Positions 32,946 through 44,870 of a DNA stretch of 64,000 nt are shown piece after piece (position 1 is the stretch's first letter; each line of letters starts with the position of its first letter). Origin of the DNA: Euphorbia lathyris (Eukaryota; Streptophyta; Magnoliopsida; Malpighiales; Euphorbiaceae); the NCBI RefSeq assembly GCF_963576675.1, contig NC_088913.1:90271001-90335000 (forward strand), in the 5' to 3' direction. Position numbers and translations under genes: made by a program. Under the pieces are notes generated by a model. That model searched no databases and was not told where the DNA came from. It saw only the letters and a list, made by a program, of their open reading frames with translations.

Positions 32946-33149
32946 CAAATGAAAGCCACAAGCTTTCCTTCTTCTTATCTGATCGAAGATGTCTTTTAGG
33001 TTACCAAGGGCATTTCGGTATTCTCAGCCAAGCTAGGGGCATTTGTGTCTAAACGCAATAATAGCACATTCTAGAACCTTGAGAGCACATGACGTGGTGC
33101 ACCGCAAATCACTCAACCAAACCACCACAAATCTCCACCATCCAATCTA

Positions 33150-34821
33150 TGTTGGTGTGCCCTAGTTCATAGGCATTGGTTTTTATAAAATGTATTTGTG
33201 TCACATTAATAAAGGCATTAATCTAGTTCATATATATCTTGTGCTATAATATGAATAGAGAATCCATTGATTGACAATCGTAAAACCATATCCCAAGTCT
33301 ATTCTATCATGGGAATGATTAGGACCACAGACTTGTATATTCGACGACTGTATGGTAGTAATTAATACTAGCCATAGCACTTGATAAGTCAGTTGTGAAT
33401 ATGGGTACATGTTGTATACATGTGACTGGATCGATCCGCCCGAAAAAACTACATGGTGGTTGTGTCATTAGTTTTCTTAAGTAGGTCCCTAACTATCTTC
33501 AGACCATATTTCATTATAATATCAATATGGGATCCGGTTCACTTTGACATACGCCTAACAGGTCTGTAACAGGATGCTAAATACGGGTATGATTGGGTGA
33601 ACAAGTGAACACGTTGGTATTGATATTGAAGTGATGGAATTACCACTCATGTAATAGTGAGATGATATCACAGGCCACTTGATAAGTGAGATTGATAAGT
33701 GTGTGGCCACACCCTGATAAGTAGTTTACTTATCTGTTTCATCAATCTACTTAAGATCAAGAAATATCATAAACATCAGAGAGGATGACAGCCGCCATGC
33801 CTCTAGTTTATAATATCGATATCGAATGGTAAAAGAAGTTAAGAGATAACTACAGGGTCTCTGCATCTTTAGACTACTGAAACTCTGTATTAGGTAGGGG
33901 CAGTAATGGTTTGCTAGAACCCACTTACTGTCTGTGAGCCATAAGCCCACTGCTAGCTAAGGACAGTCCCATAGGATCGTGCACATCGAACATCTGAGTT
34001 AGAACTTATAGAACGGTACATTGAAGAGATAAAATTAATTGACTGATTGACAGTAAAATGTCAAGGTAATTAATTGGTGGTTAATTAATTGATTAATTGA
34101 TACTTTGTATCAAGGTAATTAATTAATGATCTTAAGTGTTGAGTATTTAATTGATTAATTAGTTTGCACGATGTAATTAGTTAGTTTGTAAATTAATGAA
34201 ATTGCATTCGGTGAATAATTAATTAGATCAATACGTTAATTTATTAATTAGTGTTATTCATTTAATTGGGGTAATTAAATTTAATCTAATCATAATTAAT
34301 TGCATAGAATAAATATTATTGGTATTTATTTATGTAATTAGATTAGGATTGGATTAGTTTTGTAATTAACCAATTAACCCTAAACCAATTAGGTTTAGGA
34401 ATACACTATATATATAAATTAAAACACTAAAACCCTAATCTAACCTAAGACATATTCGGCCAAAACAATTTTTGCTTGGTTAAGCAAAAATAAACTCAAA
34501 ATCGCCAGCCACCACTTGAAAAGTGGAGGAAGAAATTTGGCTAATTGCGAAATCTCTCCAGTTCTTCTTCGTTCTTCGGCTAGCACCGGTTCTGGCTCAA
34601 TAGCTGTTCGTGCACCTGACTACGGAGATCTTACTACCTTGTGGATTCTTCAGCCGTCTCTAGAAGAGACAGTCCGGGTATGTTTATATCCCTAAACGGA
34701 TCAAAAGGTTTTGTTCAATCAATGGTTAACGGACAAAGATCAAGCTATAAGGGATTAGAAATAAATTTTAAACCGCAATTCCGCTGCGCTACAGTTGATT
34801 AACTGGCTTTAATCCCTAACA
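33150..34821 (+). repeat. Copia-1 5' LTR
   Basis: 1,672 bp, TGTTGG...CTAACA. It retains the segment 34301-34477, with a TATA box, that the 3' LTR has lost. Confidence 0.95.
34407..34418 (+). promoter_or_regulatory. TATA box of the copia-1 5' LTR
   Basis: tatatatataaa, about 415 bp before the LTR end. Absent from the 3' LTR because of the deletion. Confidence 0.6.
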
Positions 34822-34822
34822 G

Positions 34823-34839
34823 TGGAATCAGAGCCATGG
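34823..34839 (+). promoter_or_regulatory. Primer binding site (initiator tRNA-Met type)
   Basis: tggaatcagagccatgg directly follows the LTR, one base different from the usual copia TGGTATCAGAGC. Confidence 0.85.
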
Positions 34840-36477
34840 TTTAGTCCGTTTTGATTGATTGAAAATTAATAAGATTTGGTTTTTATTATTTTTCCAAATA
34901 AGTTTTGAGAATTCCTATTAATTCCTCGTGTAGAAATTGTTCTAGGAAGTTTTCTATTTATTATTTCTGTCTTTATTTTGTATTATTTGGTTCTGAAATT
35001 ATTTTAAAATAATTGAAGATTAAAAAAAAAAAATACAGCAGCCATTTTTAAACAATAAAAGGACAAAAAAAAGTTTCGGACACGGAACAGCAGTCACGGG
35101 ACTGCTGTCCGCTAGACAGCAGCCCCGTCACTGTCCCGGGTCCGTTAAAAAATTCCGAATTAGTCTAATTTTGGATTTAACGGGGCTGATTTTAATCTTT
35201 AAATTTTTCACGGGTAATTTTAATAAAATCAGGGCCCTAATACCGTTTAATTTATTAAACGTGTTTTGAATGAAAATTAATTGGTATTAAAACGTTTTTT
35301 ATTGGCATGCATATTTAATTTTAATCGAATTGATAATTTGTATAAATTGAATATGGTTAATTTATGAAATTGGCCCAATAGACCGTGACACCGGTTTAAA
35401 TTGGGAGGGCTAAATTTTAGATATGTGACGACCCTAAAATTCAATGGGAGCGAAATTATAATTTTACATTTAAATGGATGTTAACCATTTGGGCCTTTAT
35501 GGGCCTTAGTCACATATGGTAAAATTGGCGATTTCACCCTAAGTAACTCGGCTTAACTTTATTAGATGATTTTGGAATGCCATGATCATGCATTATATTT
35601 GTATGTCTTACTGTGCAGCAATGTGTTATAGAGTTCTATGGGCCCTAAATTAAAGTCGGTTTGTAATTTAATTATTTTGGGAAATATGGCATGCGTGCCA
35701 TTCTTTTATTAATGTAATTTTAGAATAAATTCTATTTATAAAATTGTAATTGATCGTGAAGAAGCCCAGATGGTCCAAGCCCATGGTGGGAGGCCAAGGA
35801 GACTTGAAGCAAGCCCGTGAAGATTAGATAGTTTATCTAGTTTCACTAGGATGTATTATAAGGCCCATAGAGTCTCTATGTTTATTTTAATTATACAATT
35901 GCTTAGTATAACATGAAATATAAGTGGCAAAGATCACCAGATCATCACCCGCGATAATTATATGTTAAAGCCGTATCACTTAATTAATCCGGATAATAAA
36001 ATATTGAGTCGCTTAAAAGTGCTTTCCAGATTCACACCTCTTCCTCCCAAGTAGTGCTACAGTGTATGACGTGCCCTAGCAGGTATGCTGTAGTAATTAA
36101 TGGGCCGTCGAGGGCTAGGATACTTCGGTATGTCTAACGCGTGTATGGTGGTTGGACTCAATGTGGGTAGCATTAGCTCAGAGCGGGCCCTAAGCACAGA
36201 TGGGCTAAGTGTCACAAAGCCCATCAAACCAAGAGTCCTCGTGGAGGATTGGATAGTTTATCCTACCAAATCGTCAATGGTCGACGGTGGAGCCCTAGCT
36301 CGGTCGATTGTTGATGGATTGTGGATCTTGGTCAAGATAGCCAAATAAATATCACCAATAACGAATTAAAATGGATTATTAATTTGATCTTTGGCTTAAG
36401 CCCTTTTATTCTAACTCTAATGTAATTTTTCCACATAGATTAAACTCCACATCAAAATTACACGAAAAGAAAATTAA
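34840..36477 (+). other. Copia-1 untranslated leader
   Basis: Long leader of 1.6 kb without a domain-bearing ORF. It holds a three-armed hairpin at 35088-35122. The frame at 36100-36348 is not supported by any motif. Confidence 0.6.
35088..35122 (+). repeat. Overlapping alternative hairpins in the copia-1 leader
   Basis: CAGCAGT (35088-35094) pairs with ACTGCTG (35101-35107), and CTGCTGTC (35102-35109) pairs with GACAGCAG (35115-35122). The middle arm is shared, so the two stems exclude each other. Confidence 0.7.
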
Positions 36478-37404
36478 ATGGCTGCAACAAGCAACAACTC
36501 ACTCAGACCAATCCTGGAAAAGGAAAAGCTTTCAGGGACTAATTTCCTTGACTGGTCCAGGAACTTGCAAATAGTTCTTAGACACGAGTCGAAGGAATAT
36601 GTGCTGACTGCTGCCTTACCAACAGCTCGTCCTACAGGTCGGGGCATAACCGTTGATCAAATGGCGGAGTATGACCGACATGTTAAGGATGATAGGGATG
36701 TGTCATGCATTATGCTGGGTACCATGGTTCCTGATCTTCAGAAACAGTTTATGGAGCAGCACGCCTTTGAGATCATGGATCAACTCAAAAGGATGTTCCA
36801 AGATCAAGCTCGTTAGGAAATATACTTGACAACAAAGGCGCTATGCAGCACTACGATGCAAGCCGGGACTTCTGTTAGCACACATGTGCTAAAGTTGAAG
36901 GGTTTTATTGACACATTGTCAAGGCTTGGCTCACCAGTGCCTGCACAACTAGTAGTCGACATCATTCTTGGATCACTTCCGGCATCCTACAATCAGTTTA
37001 TCATGCACTACCACATGCAGGGCATTGATAAGTCTGTAGTAGAATTGCATGGCATGTTGAAACTTGCTGAGCAATCCTGCAAGAGGACTCTAGAAGTTTT
37101 GCTGGTTAACAAAGGGAACGTACCTAAGGGAAAGGCCAAGTCCAAGTCCAAAGCAAAGGCCCAAAAGGCCAAGCCCAAGGCTAGGAAGGCGGCATCTTCT
37201 AAAGGTAGGTTGGCCTCAGCAGATGATATCTGCCATGAGTGTAATGAGAAGGGACACTGGAAAAATGCGTGTCCAAAGCTAAGGGAGAAACAGAAGGAAG
37301 AAGCTTCTAGTTCAGGTATTTATGTTGTTGAGTTTAATCTGGCTATTTCTACATCTTGGGTTGTAAACACTAGATGTGGCACTCACATTTGTTCAAATGT
37401 GTAG
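36478..37404 (+). pseudogene. Copia-1 gag
   Basis: Starts at ATG 36478 and reads the retrotransposon gag core (LEKEKLSGTNFLDWSRNLQI). It is interrupted by TAG at 36814-36816 and continues in the same frame to the zinc knuckle CHECNEKGHWKNAC (CX2CX4HX4C) near 37231-37275, preceded by a Lys-rich run. The frame ends at TAG 37402-37404, again where Gln would be expected. It would form the virus-like particle core in the cytoplasm. Confidence 0.85.
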
Positions 37405-39510
37405 GGACAAAGAAATAGGAGATTGCTGGGATCTGGTGAAGTGGATCTTCGAGTCGACAATGGTGCTCATGTAGAGGCTTTAAAGATCGAAGATTATTTT
37501 TAGAGATACCTAGTGGATTAGTTTTAGAAATTAGAAATTGTTATCTTGTACCTGCAATGCGCAGGAATATTATTTCAGTTTCTATGTTGGATATTTATGG
37601 TTTTAATTTTAATATTGGACGTGGTATGATTTCTGTACATCGTGGCAATATTGTTTATGGAACCACATTTCTAGAAAATGGTTTGTATATCCTTGATCTA
37701 AAACGTAGTGAATCAATCTATAACATAAACGCTAAAAGGATTAAGACTAATGAACTAAATCCTACATATATCTGGCACTATCGTCTCGGCCACATAAATG
37801 AGAAACGCATAACTAGGCTTTACTCTAGTGAAGCGCCAGGGTCATTCGACATATAGTCTTGTGACACGTGTGAATCTTGTTTAAGAGGGAAGATGACAAA
37901 TGCGCCTTTCACCAAAACTGGTGTAAGGGCCACGGAGCTATTGGAACTGATACACTCAGATGTATGTGGTCCAATAAGCACTAGTGCTAGATCTGGTTTT
38001 CTGTACTTTGTTACCTTCACAGATGACTATAGCCGGTATGGGTATGTGTATCTGATGAAACATAAATCTGAAACTCTTATGAGATTCAAAGATTTTAAAA
38101 ATGAAGTAGAAAATCAACTTGGCAAGAAAGTAAAAACGCTCTGGTCTGAAAGAGGGGGCGAATACTTAAGCCAAGAGTTTGTCTCATTCGTGAGAGAGTG
38201 TGGGATTGTATCCCAACTCACTCCTCCTGGTACACCCCAATGGAATGGAGTGTCAGAAAGGAGGAATAGGACCCTGCTCGACATGGTCCGCTCAATGATG
38301 AGACAAGCTTCTCTCCCTATCTCCTTTTGGGGATTTGCTTTGGAAACTACTGCTCATATAATTAACAATACACCGAGCAAGGCAGTTGAAGGAACACCAT
38401 ATGAATTATGGACAGGCCGAAAGCCCAACGTTTCCTTCATGAAGATTTGGGGCTGTGATGCACATGTCAAGAAATTGATGAGTGGAAAACTAGAGTCCAA
38501 ATCTGTCAAATGCCAGTTCGTGGGTTACCCTAAGGAAACTAAGGGCTATTACTTCTACAGCCCAACTAAGAATAAAACATTCGTGGCTAGGTTTGCAAAC
38601 TTTTTGGAAAAGGAATTCCTTTCCAAAGTAGACAGTGGGAGTGATATTGATCTCGTTGAGATTTAAGACTCACAAACTCCTGCAGCTCATGCTGAAGATG
38701 CTTTGGGAACCGATATGGATCCTCAAAACATTGAGGAGGCTAAACCGGTAATACATGTGGTGTTTCAAGTAGATTCGTACAGAATTCTAATGAACCCTGT
38801 GTGTATATGAAATTCAGTGGGAGCATATCCACTTTCCTAATATTGTATGTCGATGACATACTGCTCATTGGAGGCAATATATTAACACTGTCAGATCAAC
38901 CAGTGGCTGAGTAAATGCTTCACAATGAAAGACTTAAGAGAAGCTGATCAAGATCTACAAGGTTAGATCCAACCGACTTCTAGGCTTGAGTCAGGTATCG
39001 TACATAGACAAGAATCCATCATGTACTCTATGTTATGTACAAAGCCATATGTTGCGTGTTGCACCAAACATGACTAGTCGGTGCCAGTTAGACCCCGATA
39101 AGGAACACTGGAAGACAGTCAAGGCAATCCTAAAGTACCTTAACCGTACCAAGGATGTTTTTTCTTAGTATTTGATGGGTAGAAGGAATGGAAATATCAG
39201 GTTACACTGATCGAGACTTTGAGGATGATAACCAGTCACATACTGGTTATGGATTTCTCTTGAATGGCGATGCCATTAGTTGGAGATCCTTAAAGTAGCC
39301 AACCATTGCCGATTTTATGACGAAAGCTAAGTACATCGTTGCATACGATGATGCAGAGGAAGTAGTTTGGATTAAGAAGTTCATAACTGATTTAGGAGTA
39401 GGTCAAACTTTCTTAAGATCAGTTGATGTTTTCTATGACAATATAGGGGTCATAGCACAAGCACTGGATCCCATGTCACACAAGAGATCCCAACGCATAC
39501 TTAGATAGTA
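37405..39510 (+). pseudogene. Copia-1 pol remnants: protease, integrase, RT stub, RNase H
   Basis: The protease site is degraded: VNTRCGTHIC (37350-37380) stands where D-T-G is expected. Integrase is best preserved (37893-38666): HSDVCGP, then LWSERGGEY with Glu where the second catalytic Asp normally sits, then GVSERRNRT. Most RT is deleted (about 38700-38790), but the palm motif YVDD survives at 38847-38858. The RNase H region (38986-39510) is broken by several stops. Non-functional. Confidence 0.85.
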
Positions 39511-39638
39511 ACACCCTACCCGGTGACATTACATTGTAGAGGGTTGACACTGAGAACAATGTCGCTGGTCAGTTTACCAAGGCAATCGGTAGTACTAGAT
39601 CTATAGTGTTTAGGGCAATACCCGCTTGGAACTAGTTC

Positions 39639-39649
39639 AAGTGGGAGAC
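39639..39649 (+). promoter_or_regulatory. Copia-1 polypurine tract
   Basis: aagtgggagac immediately precedes the 3' LTR start at 39650. Confidence 0.85.
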
Positions 39650-41144
39650 TGTTGGTGTGCCCTAGTTCATAGGCATTGGTTTTTATAAAATGTATTTGTG
39701 TCACATTAATAAAGGCATTAATCTAGTTCATTTATATCTTGTGCTATAATATGAATAGAGAATCCATTGATTGACAATCGTAAAACCATATCCCAAGTCT
39801 ATTCTATCATGGGAATGATTAGGACCACAGACTTGTATATTCGACGACTGTATGGTAGTAATTGATACTAGCCATAGCACTTGATAAGTCAGTTGTGAAT
39901 ATGGGTACATGTTGTATACATGTGACTGGATCGATCCGCCCGAGAAAACTACATGGTGGTTGTGTCATTAGTTTTCTTAAGTAGGTCTCTAACTATCTTC
40001 AGACCATATTTCATTATAATATCAATATGGGATCCGGTTCACTTTGACATACGCCTAACAGGTCTGTAACAGGATGCTAAATATGGGTATGATTGGGTGA
40101 ACAAGTGAACACGTTGGTATTGATATTAAAGTAATGGAATTACCACTCATGTAATAGTGAGATGATATCACATGCCACTTGATAAGTGAGATTGATAAGT
40201 GTGTGGCCACACCCTGATAAGTAGTTTACTTATCTGTTTCATCAATCTACTTAAGATCAAGAAATATCATAAACATCAGAGAGGATGACAGCCGCCATGC
40301 CTCTAGTTTATAATATCGATATCGAATGGTAAAAGAAGTTAAGAGATAACTACAGGGTCTCTGCATCTTTAGACTGCTGAAACTCTGTATTAGTTAGGGG
40401 CAGTAATGTTTTGCTAGAACCCACTTACTGCCTGTGAGCCATAAGCCCACTGCTAGCTAAGGACAGTCCCATAGGATCGTGCACATCGAACATCTGAGTT
40501 AGAACTTATAGAACGGTACATTGGAGAGATAAAATTAATTGATTGATTGACAGTAAAATGTCAAGGTAATTAATTGGTGGTTAATTAATTGATTAATTGA
40601 TACTTTGTATCAAGGTAATTAATTAATGATCTTAAGTGTTGAGTATTTAATTGATTAATTAGTTTGCACGATGTAATTAGTTAGTTTGTAAATTAATGAA
40701 ATTGCATTCGGTGAATAATTAATTAGATCAATACGTTAATTTATTAATTAGTGTTATTCATTTAATTGGGGTAATTAAATTTAATCTAATCATAATTAAT
40801 GGCTAAGCAAAAATAAACTCAAAATCGCCAGCCACCACTTGAAAAGTGGAGGAAGAAATTTGGCTAATTACGAAATCTCTCCAGTTCTTCTTCGTTCTTC
40901 GGCTAGCACCGGTTCTGGCTCAATAGCTGTTCGTGCACCTGACTACGGATATCTTACTACCTTGTGGATTCTTCAGCCGTCTCTAGAAGAGACAGTCCGG
41001 ATATGTTTATATCCCTAAATGGATCAAAAGGTTTTATTCAATCAATGGTTAACGGACAAAGATCAAGCTATAAGGGATTAGAAATAAATTTTAAACCGCA
41101 ATTCCGCTGCGCTACAGTTGATTAACTGGCTTTAATCCCTAACA
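39650..41144 (+). repeat. Copia-1 3' LTR with 177-bp deletion
   Basis: Matches the 5' LTR except for loss of the block corresponding to 34301-34477 (junction at about 40800) and scattered substitutions. The lost block contains the TATA box. Confidence 0.95.
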
Positions 41145-42490
41145 ATCTAAGCCCTAAAATCAAAGCACCTGATTGTTTCATGTGTCATTGTCCTTTTGTC
41201 CTTTCATTCTGTTAGCGATATTTTGCGAATATGCTAATTTCAACATTGTCACGTGTGGTTAGGGTGCGGGCGTGCCAGAGAAGATTACTTCTCAATTATT
41301 AAAGTTGGTTAAGTTTATGGATTTGCACGCCAAAACTTGAATTCTAAATGAAACGATTGGCGAGGGACACAAGGATTGAAAAAGTCTCTCTTGGGTCTCT
41401 AGCACCGTTATAGAAACTTTGCTAGATAAATTGTTTTATTTAAGCTAATGCGAATAAATTGAAGACGTGAAAAATAAAGAAATTGAAAGATGCAAAATTG
41501 ACACAAGATTTGGTGAAATTTGGTATTTTATTGATGAATAAATGTTTGAATACATAAAATTGGAAATGAATTACAATTGAGAGACCTCTATATTAAACAT
41601 ATAGGTAATCAATTGAATTAGAAAGGCAAATCAAATACAAGGAATTGAAATGCAATTAAAATAAAATTGGAATTAAACAACAAACTCGGAGCCACAATAG
41701 CTATCTCGGATTGATGTTGAATTTTGATGTCGGCGTGAGGTCCTTGGAGAGCTGCAATCGGTCGGGCCCGTACGGTATACGATCTTGGCAATGGCAAAAC
41801 GTTGGTAGGCAAATGGGGCAGATTTAGACCTTAATTTCGGGAGCTTGGTTGGAGTGCTTAAGAATACGGAATTGGGCAAGTAAGTAGTGTAAATTGAACT
41901 TCGAGACGTCAGGAACAAACTTTTATAAGGGATCGAAGGCTAAAACGGACTTTAAATAGACGTAATTGAGGATTGAAAATGACTGGACGAATCTGGAAAA
42001 ATCTGGAAACAGAATGTCTAAAAGAATTTGGGCTGCAAAGATCGGCTTGTAACTATAGTTTCTGGGTACGAAATTGGGAAAGTAAATACACTAAATCGAA
42101 ATTCAGGACGTTAGGAAAAACTTTGTCGAAGGGATCGAAGGCAAAAAATAAAGTTAAATGGGCAGAATTGGGCTTTGAAAAAGGATGGACGAATCTGGAA
42201 AATTACTTTAGAAAGGAGATTCTAATTGAAAACTTGAGCAGAGTAATGACTTAAAAACACTAATTTGATTTGAGGAACTCGAAAAGAGGCTTTGAAACTC
42301 GAATTGAAGCTAAAGGAAGCTAAATGAGGGATTCAAACTAAGAAAAACGAAGAACGAAAGGAAGAACTTTGACGAACTTGAAGAACTAGAAGCTAAGAAC
42401 TAAAAACTAAAAAGAAAGAGCATTGAAAGGGACCTTTAGAGAGGGGTTTTGTGTTGTGTTGAGTGTGATTTTTTTATGAAGGGGATGGGG

Positions 42491-42500
42491 TATATTTATA
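42491..42500 (-). promoter_or_regulatory. TATA box of the solo LTR
   Basis: TATAAATATA on the minus strand, followed by a C/A-rich probable transcript start. Confidence 0.5.
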
Positions 42501-42679
42501 GTATTTTAGAGTGGCATTTTGGTAATTATTCAGTGGCATTTTGGTAATTATTGAGTGGTAATTTGGTAATTAGTCACCAACTAACTCAACTACCTCCATG
42601 CCACATCACCCCACTACCTCAACTTCCACTAACTACCCTCAACTTCCATTGACTACTTCCAACTGTTTCCGGAAGAGAC

Positions 42680-42975
42680 GATACGCCCCGCGTATCCTTA
42701 GTTATGCCCTGCGTATTGAAGGTCTTGAAGCCTGTGCGTTTCGTTGATGGTATCTGCGCGTGGCGCCTCTGGTGTTACGTCCCGCGTAGGAAAGTACGCG
42801 CTGCGTAAGAGAAGGGCGCCCCGCGTGTTTGTGCTCCTGAACTTGGAACGCCTTGTTGATGCGCTTTACGCGTGGCGTATAGGAAGACACGCCCCGCGTA
42901 AAGCAGTCTCTGAAGCGGAACGTCTTCGGGTGTGTGGAATACGCCCCGCGTGTGAAAATACACGCCCCGCGTATT
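42680..42975 (-). repeat. GC-rich motif array in the solo LTR
   Basis: About ten copies of cgc(c)ccgcgta/g or its variants (near 42684, 42706, 42780, 42797, 42818, 42892, 42942 and 42961, plus gcgcgtggcgcc-like forms), irregularly spaced by 15-60 bp. Confidence 0.75.
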
Positions 42976-43523
42976 TGATGTGAGCTTACGAATTGTTTTT
43001 TTGATTTTTATTTATTATTATTATTTCCTAGACAAAATATAAACTATATCCTAAATTTGACAACAAGCATTCTATATATATAAAAAATAAATTTTATTTA
43101 TTTTGGGCCAACACATTCCTTAGTGTAATTGTATTGTTTGTAGAGCAAACCTAAGAACAATATAAATAAATATATAAGTTCTAAGGTTATTAAAATTAAT
43201 GAGAATCAAATCAATAAAAATTTATTACCTTTTTACCTCATTCATTTTCTTACATAGCAAGATGTTTGATGAAGCAATGGCGAGTAATGCTAGAGTGACT
43301 GTGAGGAGTGTGATTGAAAAATGTAGAGTGACTGTCAGGAGTGTGATTGAAAAATGTGGGGAGGTTTTTTTATGGAGTAGAAAGTTTAGTTGATGTTGGT
43401 GGTGGCGGTGGAAATGGTACTTATGTGAGTATGTGGTTGACAGTGCCGGTCCTGACAATTTAGGGGCCCTAGGCAAAACAAGTAGTAAAGGCCCCTTTAA
43501 TATAAAATTTACTAATTGATTTT

Positions 43524-44071
43524 GAGTTAAGATGCAAAATACCACTAACGTTTTGAATCAGGAGCAATTTTACTCATAATACCTAAAATGGTGCAATTTT
43601 ACCCCTAACGTTGGAAGCCAATAGCAATTTTATCCCTAACATTGATAAATTGGGTTAATTTGATAAATATTTCATCAAACTGTCTTCTCGATCATGAATC
43701 TTGTCATTTACACTTCACATGCGTCATTTCATCAGTAACAAATCACAAACAAATGTTGGGATGTAAAAAAAATAAATAAAATATATTGTCTTTTGTATGA
43801 ATTGGACAAAAAAATTCAAAAAATTCACCGAATTTTTAAATATTAATCTCCAGTTCTATTATTAAATTATAAAACACGTGAAATCTTTTTTTAGAACGAA
43901 TTGATATGCAATTGGTGCAAAATGAGAGACAAAAAACATCTGCGTTTTATAATTGTGTATGAAATTGACCTAAATTATCAACGTTAAGGGTAAATTTGCT
44001 CTTGGCTACCAACGTTAGGGGTAAAATTGCTCCTCACTCAAAATGTTATGAGTAATTTTACACCTTAACCC
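43524..44071. mobile_element. MULE-type MITE, TAAGGTGCAA family, copy 2
   Basis: Perfect 9-bp TSD attgatttt (43515-43523 and 44072-44080). 548 bp with the same subterminal aacgttaggggtaaaattgc repeats as the other copies. Nested in the hAT element. Confidence 0.9.
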
Positions 44072-44224
44072 ATTGATTTTTATTCATATCTTTGTATAAA
44101 TTAATTTTTAATTTTCAAAATTTAATCAAGGTAATAAAATGATTTTTTTTTAATTTTTAAATTTAAAATAGTTATTCTAAAATGAGGTAATAAAATGAAA
44201 CTTGTATCAAAAAAATGACAAAGA

Positions 44225-44283
44225 TGAGAATTGAACCCACACCCTCTTTCATAGAAAGACAATGTAATACCATTAGGCTAGTT
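44225..44283 (-). repeat. tRNA-like segment (A- and B-box motifs)
   Basis: On the minus strand tagcctaatggtatt (A-box-like) is followed about 35 nt later by gggttcaattctc (B-box-like, T-loop-like). It is not a foldable full tRNA. It lies inside the hAT element. Confidence 0.45.
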
Positions 44284-44870
44284 TGAATTTGTGTATAACA
44301 CTTAAAACATATGCAATTTATTTACAAACCGAATTTTTTTTTGGGCCCCCTTCCGGCCTTGGGCCCTAGGCCGGCGCACCCCGGGCCTATGCCCTGGGCC
44401 GGCCCTGGTGGTGGAAGCATTTCCGGTGGATTCAAGGGATTAATTTTGATCTTCCTCATATTGTATCAGAGTGTTTCATATGTTGGTGGTTTCTGAGTGT
44501 TCCAAATATTGATGTTCCTTCTCTTTGGTTAGTCAATATAAACCTAAACGCTGAACTTTTAAAATATCTGATTTGATATCAAAGTAATAGTCTGACGCTA
44601 CGGCTGTAATGGAGCTGAACCAAACTGAGTTTTGGCTTATTCAGACTCGGTTCATCATAATGTTAAAGAACTCGAGTCGAGCTTCAAGCTCGATTCGAAC
44701 TCAAATTTATGGTTGAGCTCACTCATTCATCTTGTTCACGAGCTTAGCTAGCGAACTGTTCGTTTATTTTGTTCAGGAGCTTGCTTACATTTATTTTGTT
44801 CACAAATTTACTCACAAGCAGCTCGCTAAATATGTCCATCAACAAGCTCGTTTACTGTGTTCGCAAACAA

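Larger units (their letters stand above)
33150..41144 (+). mobile_element. Copia-1: complete-ended Ty1-copia element, interior decayed
   Basis: LTRs at 33150-34821 and 39650-41144, PBS at 34823, gag, pol remnants and polypurine tract in the canonical order. A perfect 5-bp TSD atcta occurs at 33145-33149 and 41145-41149. The LTRs differ at only about 20 positions by hand count over about 1,495 shared bp, plus a 177-bp deletion in the 3' LTR. The interior lacks most of the RT and carries several stops. Confidence 0.95.
41210..43113 (-). mobile_element. Solo LTR with 5-bp TSD, minus strand
   Basis: Read on the minus strand: TGTTGGCCC ... CTAACA. Flanks cattc at 41205-41209 and 43114-43118 are a perfect TSD. 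A TATA box lies at 42491-42500 (minus), downstream of the GC-rich repeat array (U3), followed by a cacactcaacacaacac leader. 1,904 bp with no internal domain, so a solo LTR formed by LTR-LTR recombination. The long LTR suggests a Ty3-type element. The frames inside (41673-41918, 42744-42983) are not genes. Confidence 0.8.
43441..44407. mobile_element. hAT non-autonomous element inside the OMT exon
   Basis: Ends CAGTGCCGGTCC and the reverse complement of GGCCGGCCCTG. TSD gtggttga (43433-43440) against gtggtgga (44408-44415), 7 of 8 matching. It contains a complete MULE-type MITE at 43524-44071 and a tRNA-like segment. Confidence 0.75.

Noticed and set aside
33228..33950. Minus-strand frames duplicated at 39516-39910
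   Set aside because: They lie in both LTRs of copia-1; their repetition reflects LTR identity, not genes.
36100..36348. Plus-strand frame of 82 codons in the copia-1 leader
   Set aside because: No motif, lies in untranslated leader between PBS and gag.
44225..44283. Possible tRNA gene
   Set aside because: A- and B-box-like motifs exist but acceptor and anticodon stems do not form; kept only as a tRNA-like relic.
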